Positions 34,032-46,003 of a stretch of DNA of 51,928 nt are shown here, piece by piece; position 1 is the first letter of the stretch, and each line of letters starts with the position of its first letter. Made by a program: the position numbers and the translations under genes. The stretch covers positions 23,828-75,755 of the forward strand of contig JAHBMJ010004910.1 of the NCBI GenBank assembly GCA_018398765.1, in the 5' to 3' direction. The notes beneath the pieces are model-generated. The model worked only from the letters and a program-made list of their open reading frames with translations, had not been told where the DNA came from and made no database searches. Source of the stretch: Chromera velia (Eukaryota > Sar > Chromeraceae).

Positions 34032-36793
34032 ATGAAGAGCCGTGACTTCACGGAAACCGTAGAAGAGCAGCTCGCACGGATCCGGCAAGGAATACACGAG
34101 CAGCACCAAGGAAAGCACCAGAATGCCATCAGCATCTTCAACGAAGTGCTCAACGACATTGAGTTTTCCAAGACGCTCTTCAGAGCTCCAGTTGCGTCGC
34201 TTCCCTACTTCCACCGAGCAAAGAGCCATGCTGCATTGCGAAACTTTGAAACCGCCCTGTCGGACCTACGCGCCTGTCCCAAGACAGACGTTTCGCGCAG
34301 TGCTCACGTGATACGCTTCACCGGGGAGGTGTACAAGGACATGGGCCGTTACGAGGACGCCAGGAACTTCTACTCCGCAGCGCTCTTTGCCAAGGCTGGA
34401 GATCTGACAACGCAGGATTGTCTAGAGGAGCTTGACGTCCTTGAGCTCGGCCGGTTCTGTCAGGTTCCTGATTGGTTGAAAAAAGACGTTCTGAAGAGAG
34501 CACCTTCTGACATGAAACCGGTCAGAATCTCCAGCACTCACCTGACTGTGGGGACAACCCACGCAAACGCCAGTGCCGGAGCACAACAGGGACAGAAGAA
34601 ATCGATGATTGTTGACATGGAGGCATTTGTCCTAAAAGAAGCTGTGCCTGCAGGGACCTACGTGATCTTGGAAAAGGTGAGTGGACACTTCGTGAACGAA
34701 AGTCATGTTCATAATCTCGCGATTCTTTTCTGAATTTTGACTCCGAAAAGGTTGTTCATACAGTGTTCCGTTTCAAGTCTTTTTACCCACGCCCTGCACA
34801 AACACTCTTGGCAAACCCTTTACTCCAACAGGTATATATGATGCAAGGGGCAGCTCCATCTGGAGCCCCGCGCTTAGTCTGGTTACTTGCTCTTTCTTCT
34901 TTCCGTTCGGTCTTCTCTCCATGTGATGTCTTACAGTTGCAGAACTGAACACCATCTTTTTCAGTTGTGCTCCCAAGCGTCGTCGTCATCATGACGCTTC
35001 TTTCCCATTACTCGCTTCTCTGCAGTTGCTGTGGGCCGTAGAGTTTTCATTTTGTTATGTGGCATCTTCTCTCGATCTCTGCATGTGTTTAATCTTGAAT
35101 GAGGAAGCAGGTTGCCGCTGTGGCACCACACTTCGACCAGCACCTGTTTGCGGGTGCGGTCTGCTGCCACTGCCTGGGGCCAACACGCAACGGCCTGCAG
35201 GGAATCTTCGCGTGCACTCTGAGGCCGGACGCGTGCCCTCTCTCCTTCTGCACCGCGGAGTGCAGGGCAAGGGCGGGCAGGGCGCACGCGAGAGAGTGCG
35301 GGGCGCTGGATGGCATTCTGCCAGCCTGGAAATCTTCAGGGGTCCCTCCGGAGTAAGTGGGGGGTCGGGGAAGCATGCAGGGAGAATGATGACAGGCCGG
35401 GCAGAGAGCGGGAAAGCTGATGATCGAATGAAGACCTGACTGACTGGTTGCAAGTGATGGAATTGGGAGTTTGTTGAATTTCAATTTGCAAAGAAATTTT
35501 GAACAACGTTTCCGTGTTTCTTTCTCCTTTCTGAAGAACGAGGTCTTGGCCGGAAGTGTCTTGCCGTTCTTCCCGATTTCTGCATGAAAAGAAGACATAC
35601 AGATAGATGCACCATAAGATTTCCTTTTCGTGGTTGTTTTCTTTAGTGACCCTGTACAGGCCCAAAAGTATTTTCACTCTTCTTATGCATCATTCCTTTC
35701 AGAGTAATTCTGTTGGGCCTCCGCTTGTGCGTTCGAGCGGCGTCCGGGGACGGCGGCCTGTTGGAGGACATCGAGGGTCTGCCCTCGGGGGGGAGCGGAG
35801 GGGGGGCTGTGGGGCGGCTGGTGGGGGGGGTACATGGGAAGGCAGTAAGGATCGCGTTTGAGCTGGCAGGACGCTGCCTCGTAGACATTCTCCCCCCCCC
35901 TGCGTTGAATCGGTTGGGTTTGACCAGCCAAAGAGCGGCATCTCTTCTTTTGAAGGTGTACGCTTGCGCACATCCTGTCTCTCTGGTCCCCTCCCTGGCG
36001 TCTGATCTAATTGCGAGGGGTGTCTTCTCTCCCTCTGGGAGTGGGCTTGTGTGGAGTCCTTCGGTTGCAAGGTTGGTTTCTGGGGGCAGAGAGGGAACAG
36101 CAAACTGCTGTGCAGATTTTTTTCCTTCCCTCGGGATTCTGGGAATTCGAACGTTGGTTGACTGTGAGGCGGGTGCTGCACTGGTCTTGTGTGGGGCGTT
36201 CGGGAAGAACTTGCCCCTGGGGGGTATGTGGGGGGGTTCCGATGACTGTGACGTGGGAGTCGACTATGAGAAGGAAGGGGGGGGGCAAACAGAAGATAAG
36301 AAAACACATAGTGGAGAAAAAGGAAACGAGGGGGAAGAGGATGACGTCCTTTGGGAAGGGGACGAAGAAGCAGAGGCAGAGGGAAAGGGAAAGGCAAAGG
36401 AAGCGAAAGGGGACGAAGAAGACGAAAAAAGAGAAAAGGAGGATGCAAACCAGCCTCATCAAAAGACAGGAGGGAGGGAGAGGAGAATCAGATGTGCCAG
36501 ATGCGTGGCAGAAGGAGGTTGGGTGTCTCCGATGCCCTCTCGAAGACAGTTCGTTTCAGGAGAAATTGAAGGAAATGAGAGGGAAGCGGTGGCCCGGCTT
36601 CCACTCTCTTGGGTATGCCATGTGTGTGGCAAGTTGTCAGAAGAGGATGCAGAAGCCTGCGCGCAAATCGAGAAAGTGGCATCACTGCAGATAGCTGAAG
36701 CGAGAGCGCGGATGGCAGCACGCGAGACACACACCGCCTTGGACCTCTTTGACAAGGTTAGGCAGGCTTCTTTTTTCCTTTTGGTCTGTGTGG

Positions 36794-36824
<31 letters not shown>

Positions 36825-39800
36825 TTTTCTTTCTTTCTTTCTTTCTTTTTTGTTTGTTCTCCCTTTTTTCCCTCGATGCACGGAAGAGAAAGAGACAGTC
36901 CCAGGAAAATGCAAGCACATAGGCAGGCAAGCAGTCAGGCAGGCAGACAGACAGACACAGCAGCGGAAAGACAGACGCACTTATAGATGGAGAGAAAAAC
37001 GAAGAGACAAGTCGCAAAAAGCAGGCGGGCCAAGCTGAGGGAAAGGACTGACTCACGGGCAGAGAGAAGTAGAACAAGAGAATTAAAAAGTCTGCAAAAG
37101 AGCGAACACTGTGTACATTGTGGGAATCGAGACACTACACGAACTGGAGGAGTGACGGAGAGGCAAATGATGTGTACAGACTTGCCGAGGTATCTGACTG
37201 GTTTTGTCTCTGCTCAGGAAATTGGTATTTTCCTCTCAGTCCACATTTCGCCTCTATTTCGTCATTCTTCAGCACGCAGGAGCAGCAGGCTTTGAATTTC
37301 CTTGACGTTCATCCATCCCGTTTGCAGTTCCTATCAGGGACTGCCGTGGCTCTACATCCTTCCCATCCTCTCGTGTATGAAGCCCACATCTGCTATGCCG
37401 CGCTCTCCATTCCTTTCGGAAGCACAACACCTGGAAGCGTCTCTGACGTTCGGCGGTCCCTGGTGCATCTGCGCAGAGGGGCTCTTGCACTTGGCAAGCG
37501 CGCACTTTGCCACTGGGGCACGGAAGATAAAGGAGAGGCTTCGAAAATGACAGCGCAGCAAGGGGGGTGTCCTCTGTCGACTGCCGAGTTAGGCTGTCTG
37601 CTTCTTCGCATTGCAGAACTGTCTCTTTTCGCTTTTCGTGAATCTCACCGTCGTGGTTCCTCACGACCAGGGGGTGTGACGGCATCAGGGGGGGACCAAC
37701 TGTCTCTCACCTTAGCTGCGGCTGAAGGGAAAGAAAGCGTTGAGAATTTGATCTTCTCTGCCGTCGTGCAATTCCAAAGCGCGTACGGACCCTTTGCCCC
37801 CCCCACTCTAGCGGCCCTTCACAGGCTGAAGACCTTCTCCTACAGGGAGGCGATTGAGTGCAGAGTGATGGCAAAAGAGCTCGAGGTGCCGAGGAGACTG
37901 GCGAGACTTGCGGCAGGGGACCAGAGTGCGTCCCTTAGGGGCGAATTGGAAAAAATGGGAGGCGTGAGTCAACAAAGGTGTGTGGTAAGATCTCGTCCCC
38001 CCTATTACTCGAGTCCTGTCTCTTCTCTGTTTTGAAGCCTGTCCGCCCAGGCGCATTGTACGGTAGTGAGTTTGTATGAGGTGCTGACAACTTTGCTTAC
38101 TTTGTTTTCCTCCCATTTTTCCTTTCTTAGACTTCTTGCTGAGTGTGTCGATCGGTGTGTCGTGCTCTTTTTCTTTTCTTATTTCTTTGCCACCATCAAA
38201 CGAAACCGCTTTTGCACTCCTTCCTCTTCGAACTCTCTCTCTCTCTCTGCTCTCTTCCAAAACGGTGCCTGCCTGCAGCCTCGCGTCCCTCGACACCGTG
38301 TGTCAGACCCCCTTCGTTCTCGAACACTCACCCCTGGGTGTCGCCTTCGCGTGCGGTCACCCAAAGCCCGCGGAGTCTCTTTTAGACCGGGGGGCCGACC
38401 TAAACACAACGGCCTTCTGGGGCCACTGCCCACTGCATTTCCTTTGTGGATCCCCCCTAGGCCTCTCCCCTCCCGACACTCCAGCCAGACAAGGGGAAGT
38501 GATCCGAACTCTCGTCAAGGTCCTCAACCGAACTGTGGGTGCGAAAGCCCCGAAAACCACTTTGTGCTCTCTTGCGGCGTCCCTCCTTGCTGTACCTGTG
38601 CCGAGAGCGCCGTGGATGATATCTAGCTGGTGGACACCCCTGGCGTCAATCAACTCCAATCCAAGCACCCCTGACAGTGTCACATCTTCCGACGTTGTGC
38701 CCCTCGACCGTGGCCCCACCCCCCTTCATCTTGCGGCCTATCGAGGCAAAATTGGCAGTTGTCAAAGAGATCCTTCGGCTGATGGCTCTGGCCAGAGAGG
38801 CCGAGACAGAGAGCAGCTCTACACAGCAGAACACACTGCACCTGTCTGTTGATGCTCCCGATGAAGAGGGCGCCTCCGCTCTTCACTTTGCAGCATTAGA
38901 GGGCCACGCAGATGTCATCGCAACTTTGGTGGAAGCAGGGGCGTATGTGGACAAAAGGAATGTCAGAGGTCCGCAGCATGTCTCTCAGACCTCCCTCTGT
39001 CCTAGCTTGGGCTGTCTCAGAAATTCTTGATAGCAATTCTGGCATTTCCCCCTCTTTTTCCTTTTCATCCCCTCCCATTTTTCTTTGCGTCGTCCTGATT
39101 TCTCTGTCCGCCATCCTTCTCTGAGTGTGCTCGTGCGTATATGTAGGTGCGTATGTTATCTTTCTTTCAGGGCACTCCAACAGACGTCCTTCTTTCCTTT
39201 TCTTTCGAAGTATGCCATCTCTTCAAAGAAACTCATTACATGTAAAAGTCTTCTTGAAGTAAACCAAGTCTGGACAATTATGGTTTCAGGAGCAAACGGG
39301 CAACTGTATATGAGCAGAAGAAATGCCTGCATGTCTGCAGGAGAGACACCTCTCCACCTCGCCATGGCAGGTCTCCATTTCGAAGCAGTCGACTGTCTGT
39401 TAGAAAAAGGAAAGGCAAGCGCGGTCTTCAGCACCAACACTCCAGCAAATGCAAGGGCTCGGGGGAGTTGTGGGAGCTTCTCGGTCCTTCACGCTCTTGC
39501 TGTGGGCGTGTTTCTCGTTCGGCCCTCCCAACAGGAACAGGACGAGGCTCGGCACCACGGAACGTCCGTTGGACCTCCCGTGGAGTCCCCAATACCAAGA
39601 CCCTATCCGCTTCATAGGTCCGTAGATCGGCGGAACAACAGGAAAAGGAAATGAATTAGTGTGAAGAAATCTAGGAAGAAAAAAGATGCACTTGTCATTG
39701 TATCTTTTTCATCGTTTTGTCAAGCTGCACTGACCGCCCTCCGCTCAAGGGATAGCCTACGCCATGTGCTTGTGCAATTCGAGCATGATTTTATTCTCTT

Positions 39801-41048
39801 TTTGCTTCCTGTTTTTCCGCTCTCCTATCTGACGCACTACAACTCAGTTTCTTCGCTTCCCCTGCAAGAGCGTGCATTTTAACCGTGCGTCCATCTTACC
39901 TCTCTCCATCAAATAGATGGGAGAGTTTTCTTCGACTCATCAGGTGGTGTTTTTCGTTTCTGGAGTTCGCTTGAAAGCTGGGTGTGCTTCAGTTCGGCTC
40001 TCACTGGACATCCCTCCTCCGTTCTTTATACTTCTCCTCTCTTCGATCTGTAATGTTCGATTGATCGCTCAGGTTTGTGGTCCCTCTAAATGACATCCTA
40101 AGGGGAGTGCCTGCCAATGTGAAAGACTTGGGCTTGCAGCCATCGGTGGTGAAGAAAATAACTGACACTAATTGGCAGCATTCGGCAGCACATGCATGGC
40201 AGAGCACGCAGGATGCAGAAAGCCAAAGACCCGACGTGCGATTCTTCTCTTCCCCCTCTGCTTTGGGCAGAAGGGTGGAGAAGGCTGCGAGGATCATGGA
40301 AAGGTTCGACGACACAGTCGATCCTCGTGAGTACTCTTCGTTGAGGGACTCAAGAGGAAGGGGGGCCGGTACCCTTCTCCGCCTTTTCTTTCGACGGTTC
40401 AACGCTGCGCTTGCGAATTCAAAAGCGGCAGCAGCAACTCGCTACACGGAGACAATCCCCCCCTCGGGCAGCGCTAGGATCATAGAGGCAGATCGCGCAA
40501 AAGTGCCTGACACTGCCGCTGTAGCACAGAGACAGGCCCTCTTTGACGCTCTGGTCTCCGGTACCAACCCCGCTCTTGCGGGCGTGACGTCTCACAGCTC
40601 CCCTCTCGGAGACGGTCTTCCTGAAGTGTGGGGGTGGAACGACTCGTTCGAAGACACGCAACGGCCGTCCTCTGCTGAGAGGAGACGGCGAATTCCCAAG
40701 AAACCGCCGGCACAGGAGCCGGTGAACGTAGACACGGGAGGGCCTCCCGAGCTAAGCCGAGGCACTTACGAGACAGGGGCGGACATTTTGAAGACCAGCG
40801 CAGTATCTGAAGAGCGAATCCCAGGGAAGAGGCAGAAGTTGCGGTTGGGGGATGAAACAGACGCGGAGGCAAGAAAGAGAACGGAGAAAGGAACGGGTGC
40901 GTTGAGAGAAGAAGGAAGGTGGCATTTGCTCTTTTCTCAAGCATCTTCTCTTGCGACTGCGCTGGACGAGGGGGTCCCCTCAGACGGACCCTACTCCCGT
41001 CTCAAACTGAACAGACGGCCGCTCTACTTCAAACAGCCTGAAGCGTAG
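34032..41048 (+). CDS. TPR-MYND-SET-like-TPR-ankyrin protein (SMYD4-like), seven exons
   Basis: Exons 34032-34676, 35111-35352, 35703-36756, 37280-37977, 38279-38968, 39341-39617 and 40073-41048; reading phases agree at all six junctions. The product is about 1,526 residues. N-terminal TPR-like helices (EQHQGKHQNAISIFNEVL, DMGRYEDARNFYSAAL) occupy 1-130. A MYND zinc finger follows near 233-275 (CCHC...CPLSFCTAEC...HAREC). The SET-like region is degenerate: the NHSC motif and the catalytic Tyr cannot be found, though LGIRTLVDCEAGAALVL aligns with the usual end of SET. An acidic insert (about 480-550), Cys pairs (IRCARC, WVCHVC) and a TPR-like C-lobe follow. Exons 5-6 add ankyrin repeats (GPTPLHLAAYRG, ASALHFAALEGHADVIATL, GETPLHLAMAG). 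Exon 7 is unrecognised. The order TPR-MYND-SET-TPR is that of SMYD4-type lysine methyltransferases; activity is doubtful here. One extra A in the run 38748-38751 breaks the frame. Confidence 0.75.
36795..36850. repeat. (TTTC)n microsatellite in intron 3 of the MYND/ankyrin gene
   Basis: Tetranucleotide tttc repeats just downstream of the exon 3 donor (36757). The same intron also contains a (caggcagacaga)-type run at 36920-36960. Confidence 0.9.
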
Positions 41049-42158
41049 TCATTACAAGAGCTAGCAAAACCCCACTGCTTCATGATTAGGATGCTCAAGA
41101 GGGATATAAAGCAAATTGATCGATGTCTTACTGGTTTTTTCTAAAGTTTTTTTTCTCATAGATTGATTAACTAATATAATTTGACTTTGTTGTACATACA
41201 TCAGTGTCACAGACTGTGCATACTCACCAAATTAATTAAAATTGACATAGCCTGTCAAAACGCTAGTTAAAAGGAAGCTTAATTTGAATTTGGGTTTTCA
41301 ATTTGAAAAAATATAGAATGATTATTTGAATTTTTATTCGAATTGTTAGTAGAATGATTGTTATATAAAGAATTATAATGATCTACATAAGTTAGTACAT
41401 AAGAATCATCAATTTATATTCCAAATCAATTATAATCCTAGAATCAATCATCACATGGAATTCAAATCATGCTAGCTTGGAATATTGTGTTTGCATGTAG
41501 GTTGTCACCTTATTTTGTACATGGCTACGTGCACGGTGAGCCACTGAGACATTCCAATTAATGTCCAACCGTGTATCATGAATCAGATTTATGAGTTGGA
41601 ACAATAGCAATGGTGCTTATTCTTCAAAGTTCTTGTACTCTCCAGTCGTTTGAGTGACGAAGCAAGCATCCCCCTAATAATTGGAGGGACTGAAGTGAAA
41701 AAACCTGGTGAAAACACACAGTGCCACACACGTAACATGTTTTCATGTGCTTCGCAAATTTTAAGCCTAGGCAAAAACAGAGCGGCACGTACTTTGCCAC
41801 GCACAGCCTCGATCCAGGCCTTGACCAGCACTGAAACATGAGCATAGAATCGAATCGACTGCTTTGCGACTCAAATTAATAAATTGCGAGCGTCACTCGG
41901 TGCGCACTGGCAGGTGGGGGGCCACTCGTCCCTTTGAACCCCAAAGTGCCGTTGACGTGTTGCAGGCGAGACTGAGTCGCCATACAGGCATGAAGACATT
42001 CATTTAATTGCCCACTCTTGAACTTCACAGGGTAGCGACTGAGCTGCTACGGCGCGACATCCTGCCCGGATCTACACGCTTCCATGCAATTTGAAACCAA
42101 AAAAAGTCGATCCTGAAAAACCAGAAGCACTTCCTTCTCTTTCTCTCATTTTCTCTCG
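41049..42158. other. AT-rich intergenic DNA between convergent genes
   Basis: Lies between the 3' ends of the MYND/ankyrin gene (plus) and the decarboxylase-like gene (minus). AT-rich from 41060 to 41500 with no sustained frame. An 80-codon minus frame at 41589-41831 has no recognisable feature. Confidence 0.5.
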
Positions 42159-42725
42159 TCAGTCAGACTCCAAGTTCATTTGTGTGGCCGCCAACACCCG
42201 AGACACGCAGTTGTACCCTGCAACAAGGGTAATCAGCTCGACCACTTGCTGAAGATTCCCACCCAGAAGGTCCTGCACTCTCTCAAAGGTTTCGTCCTTC
42301 ACTTTGACGTTCTCCGTCATCTCCAGCGTTAGCTGGAGCGCTGCCCTCTGCAGGTCTGAAAACACCTCGCAGTTCCCGATGTCACGCTTTCGCAGTGCCT
42401 GCATCATTTCGTCCGTCCCCCCCGCATTCTTGAAGGGGCCCTTGTGCTGTTGCCATTCATACGGAGCGTCGTTTAGCACAGCAACAAACAGGATTACAGA
42501 CTCCTGAACCAAGGGGGAAAAGGAACAACTCCGAAGGGCCCCGAAAAGCCCGTTCCAGCCCCGTGCGACCTTCGGGGAGTGCAGCAAGACCTTGTCGAGA
42601 TGCAACAAAGCCCCGCCACGCCGTTCCTTGATCGTCTCCGAGAGTTCTCTAATTGAACTCGCCAGCGACTGATCGGATACGCTCGCCACGTCAGCCCCAG
42701 GGACCCTCTTGCTGCTTCCGTCCAT
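42159..42725 (-). CDS. Carboxymuconolactone decarboxylase-like (AhpD-superfamily) protein
   Basis: Intronless, 188 residues, ATG at 42725 and TGA at 42161-42159. The segment LHSPKVARGWNGLFGALR, then LVQESVILFVAVLNDAPYEW, QQHKGPFKNAGGTDEMMQAL fits the carboxymuconolactone decarboxylase fold. In that family a helix carries E...A...YEW..H and is followed by AG.....I..L. The CxxC pair of AhpD peroxidase partners is absent, so a redox role like AhpD is unlikely. Family members include decarboxylases and many uncharacterised enzymes, so the substrate cannot be told from the sequence. No targeting peptide is obvious. It is divergently arranged with the RNA cyclase gene, with ~950 bases between the two starts. 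Confidence 0.75.
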   Translation of the reverse strand: MDGSSKRVPGADVASVSDQSLASSIRELSETIKERRGGALLHLDKVLLHSPKVARGWNGLFGALRSCSFSPLVQESVILFVAVLNDAPYEWQQHKGPFKNAGGTDEMMQALRKRDIGNCEVFSDLQRAALQLTLEMTENVKVKDETFERVQDLLGGNLQQVVELITLVAGYNCVSRVLAATQMNLESD

Positions 42726-43678
42726 GGCACACGTTTTATCTGACTGACGAACGTGCAGGCAGAAGCTTGGCTTTTCTAACGCAGGCTAAAATGAAGGAGC
42801 GGAAAAAACGCGGATCGCGATAAAGATTGGTGAGACGTCCCTGCCCACTTTCGCAGGCACCCAGCGCGTTTGGAAATGAAGACGTGTGCCTCTACCGTTA
42901 CAGTCTGTGTGCTTCACGTCGTATCTGCAGTGTCTCAAAACGTTCCCTTTCCGTCTACTTGGGTTGCCTCTGCATGCTCCCGCAATATTGAGATATGCCA
43001 GGGCATGACAGTCGCCCACTGTCGGGGCCGCTCTGTTTGTTTGATGCGTCAGCAAACACCAGGATTCGAAGTAGACACTGAGACATTCGGAGGCTGGCTT
43101 CACGCAGATTGATACCGACCGAGATAGAGGGGGTGTTTAAATTTCTGAGAAATGACGAAGCTGGCGGCTTTGGTTCGGATGGTTCCATGCAAGTTTTGGA
43201 TTAGGGTCAGATACATATATATGGTCAGATGAATCAGATCATCATGATGGATGATGCCAGGAGACGGCGGAGACGGTGCATGGAGACGGAAAAGTTCATG
43301 CATGCGATTCAGTACTGCATGCGGCGCGCGGTCGGATTCGATATGGATTCGATCAGACGACGTATAGTGCTCGAAAGTGCGGATTATTGAGTGTGATCAT
43401 TCAAGTGGCGCGCGCTTGTCTTAAATTCAGAGCCAATACGTACGCAGGCAGTTGGACGTCTGGATCGGTATGAAGATGCGTACATGACTCGTTGTGCTTT
43501 CTTTCAAACAGCTTGGAGCGCTGTGTGCCTTTCTTGTCTCTTCCCGAAAGTTTCCACGACGAGCGTTCTTTCCTCCGCGGGTTCTGTGCGCTCACTCACC
43601 AACGCTGCATCCTTCACAGTTCTCAGACCGCGACGAGGAGTGTGCCGCCTTCAGGCGAAGAGAAACAAGGAGAGGAAA

Positions 43679-45446
43679 ATGATTGGAGGGGGAGGAGACG
43701 GCACTGTTTGGACAGACGTGGATGGATCCCTTCTTGAGGGTGGAGGTGGGTCTGATGTGGCCCCACGAGTGACTTTCCTCAAGCATGCAAGCAGAAATTT
43801 ATTTTTGTACGTTTGGCCGCGTCCCAAGATGGATGAGGCGTTGTTTCTTCACTCACAGCGTCCTCTTGTACGCAGTTCCACGAGCGTGTGTTCTGATGGG
43901 TGCGCTCGCAGAGGAAGGTAGACGGTTCTCTGCAGGCATCCGTTCATTAGAAAGGCCGTGTGTGTCTCATTTCACGCGCATCTTGGGTTACTGAATTCCT
44001 TTCTGCGGCAGTTTTCAATCCCCGTTTGCTTGTTGCTTAAGGCAGCGACCTTGACTGTCCGCTGCTCAAAAATATTCGAAGGGAGACGGACGAGATGCTG
44101 GAGAAGTGGAGGGAGACGAAGGTTCAAGGACTGACCTGCTCATTCACATTCCATGTTCAAAGTGCGTTTCTTAAAAAACAGAATGACGACAGGCAACAAC
44201 TCATCTTTACCTCTGCAGGTCAGATCCTTCGGAATAGCGCTGCGTATTCGGTCATCTTCAATCGGCCTGTCAGAGTCTTCAACATACGGGCCAAGCGCAA
44301 GAATCCTGGTGGGTGTGTTGCATTGGCTGGTTCTTTCTTGTACGGGGTTCTCTTGTCCCTTCGTCTTGTGATCCCTCCTTTGCTCCCCTAGCAGTTTTCT
44401 CAATTTTTTTCTGTCTGCATGGCTCCATTGCCTTCGGCTGGACGGTCCAGATAGGGGTTCGTTCGTGTCACGTAGAGTCCAGATAGATGTGTTTTGGGTT
44501 CGTTCGTGTCATGTAGAGTCCAGATAGATGTGTTTGGGTTGGTTCGTGTCACGTAGAGTTAGTTCTATGCTACTCACTCAGGGCTTATGGGTCCTAGATG
44601 CTTCCAGATCGACTGTCACGCGTCTAAGAGCAATGAGTGACATTTCCATTCTGCAGTCGCAATGTGAAAAACCCAAAAGAACCAACGCTACTTACTGAAA
44701 GAGATCCTTTGCTTTTCTTCACCATACCCGCAGATAGACGAACGCTGAATTGGTGGACTTTTGCGGACTTCTGTCTCATTTAGAAGAACCAGTGCTCTCT
44801 CTCTCCCTTTCTGTTTCTCTTTTATCTTTCTCTCCCTCCCTTTCTCCCTCCCTCTCTCTCCCTCCCTCCCTGCCTCCCCTTCCCAACCCCCCCCCCTCTC
44901 TCTCCGTGTGTGCGTGCGTGTGTGCGTCTGTGTATGTGTGTGAGCGTGCGCGCGCACGCTTGTATGTCTGCTTGTCTCTAACAGTTTCCCTGATTGCCTT
45001 CCCTCCTTCTTGTGCGAGGCGCAGGTTTGGCAGCTCAACATCTGGCCTCTCTCCAGCTGGTCGCGGACGTCTGTGGAGCTTCAGACGGATTTGAAGGAGG
45101 GTGCGTGGGTAGGTGAATGGGGACACGCAACAGAACGCATACAAGAGGCAGCAACTTTCTCTCTCTCATCAGTGCACTTGTTCTCGCACATACATACGCA
45201 CACACATGCGTTCGCACTCCCTCACACACGCATGCATGCATGCATACGCGCGTGGATCGAATGCAGATGGCAAGCCCAGGGGGCAGGATAAACTCAGCGG
45301 TGGGGACTGAAGCCTGAATCGAATCATCAAATGGAGATCGATCGAGTGAATGCACTGCACAGAACGAAGGAAGGGCTGGATGTATGTAGAAATGCCAGAG
45401 AACCGTAATGTATCATGAGAGATTGGCTTCTGCGTGCGTGGTCGAT

Positions 45447-45481
<35 letters not shown>

Positions 45482-45923
45482 GTGAGTGAGTGAGTGATTA
45501 AGTGAGTGAATGAGTGAGTGGGTGAGTGAGTGAGTGGGTGAGTGAGTGAGGGAGGCACACTTGTCAGAAGGCAGCTTCAAAGTGTATTGGCCAACATGGC
45601 CGCCCATGAACAAACATTCAAGTCTGCATGTCTATTTATTAATGTGTTTTGCAGATATGTAGGATCGTGTCAGATTGGTCTTCGTCCTTCCAAACTTGAG
45701 GGCGGAAGCTTCGAAGCAGATCCAGGGACCGCAGGGTCGATCAGTCTGATGATCCAGGCCTCCTTGCCCACTCTCCTCTTCGCAGGCTAGTCAGAGAGGG
45801 AAGGGAGGGATGGAGGGAGGGAGGGAAATTGTGTACATGAGTCTTTCTTTCTTTTTTGTCTGTTGTGTACATGAAGAAAAGAAGGGAGGAGAAGAAAGAT
45901 ATAGTCGGTCGGTCGGTCGGTCG

Positions 45924-45959
<36 letters not shown>

Positions 45960-45972
45960 TTTGTCTTTGTTG

Positions 45973-46003
<31 letters not shown>

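Noticed and set aside
36007..36694. Alternative frames over exon 3 of the MYND/ankyrin gene
   Set aside because: Basic or Leu-rich shadows; the chosen frame is the one whose phase joins exons 2 and 4 and carries the paired Cys motifs.
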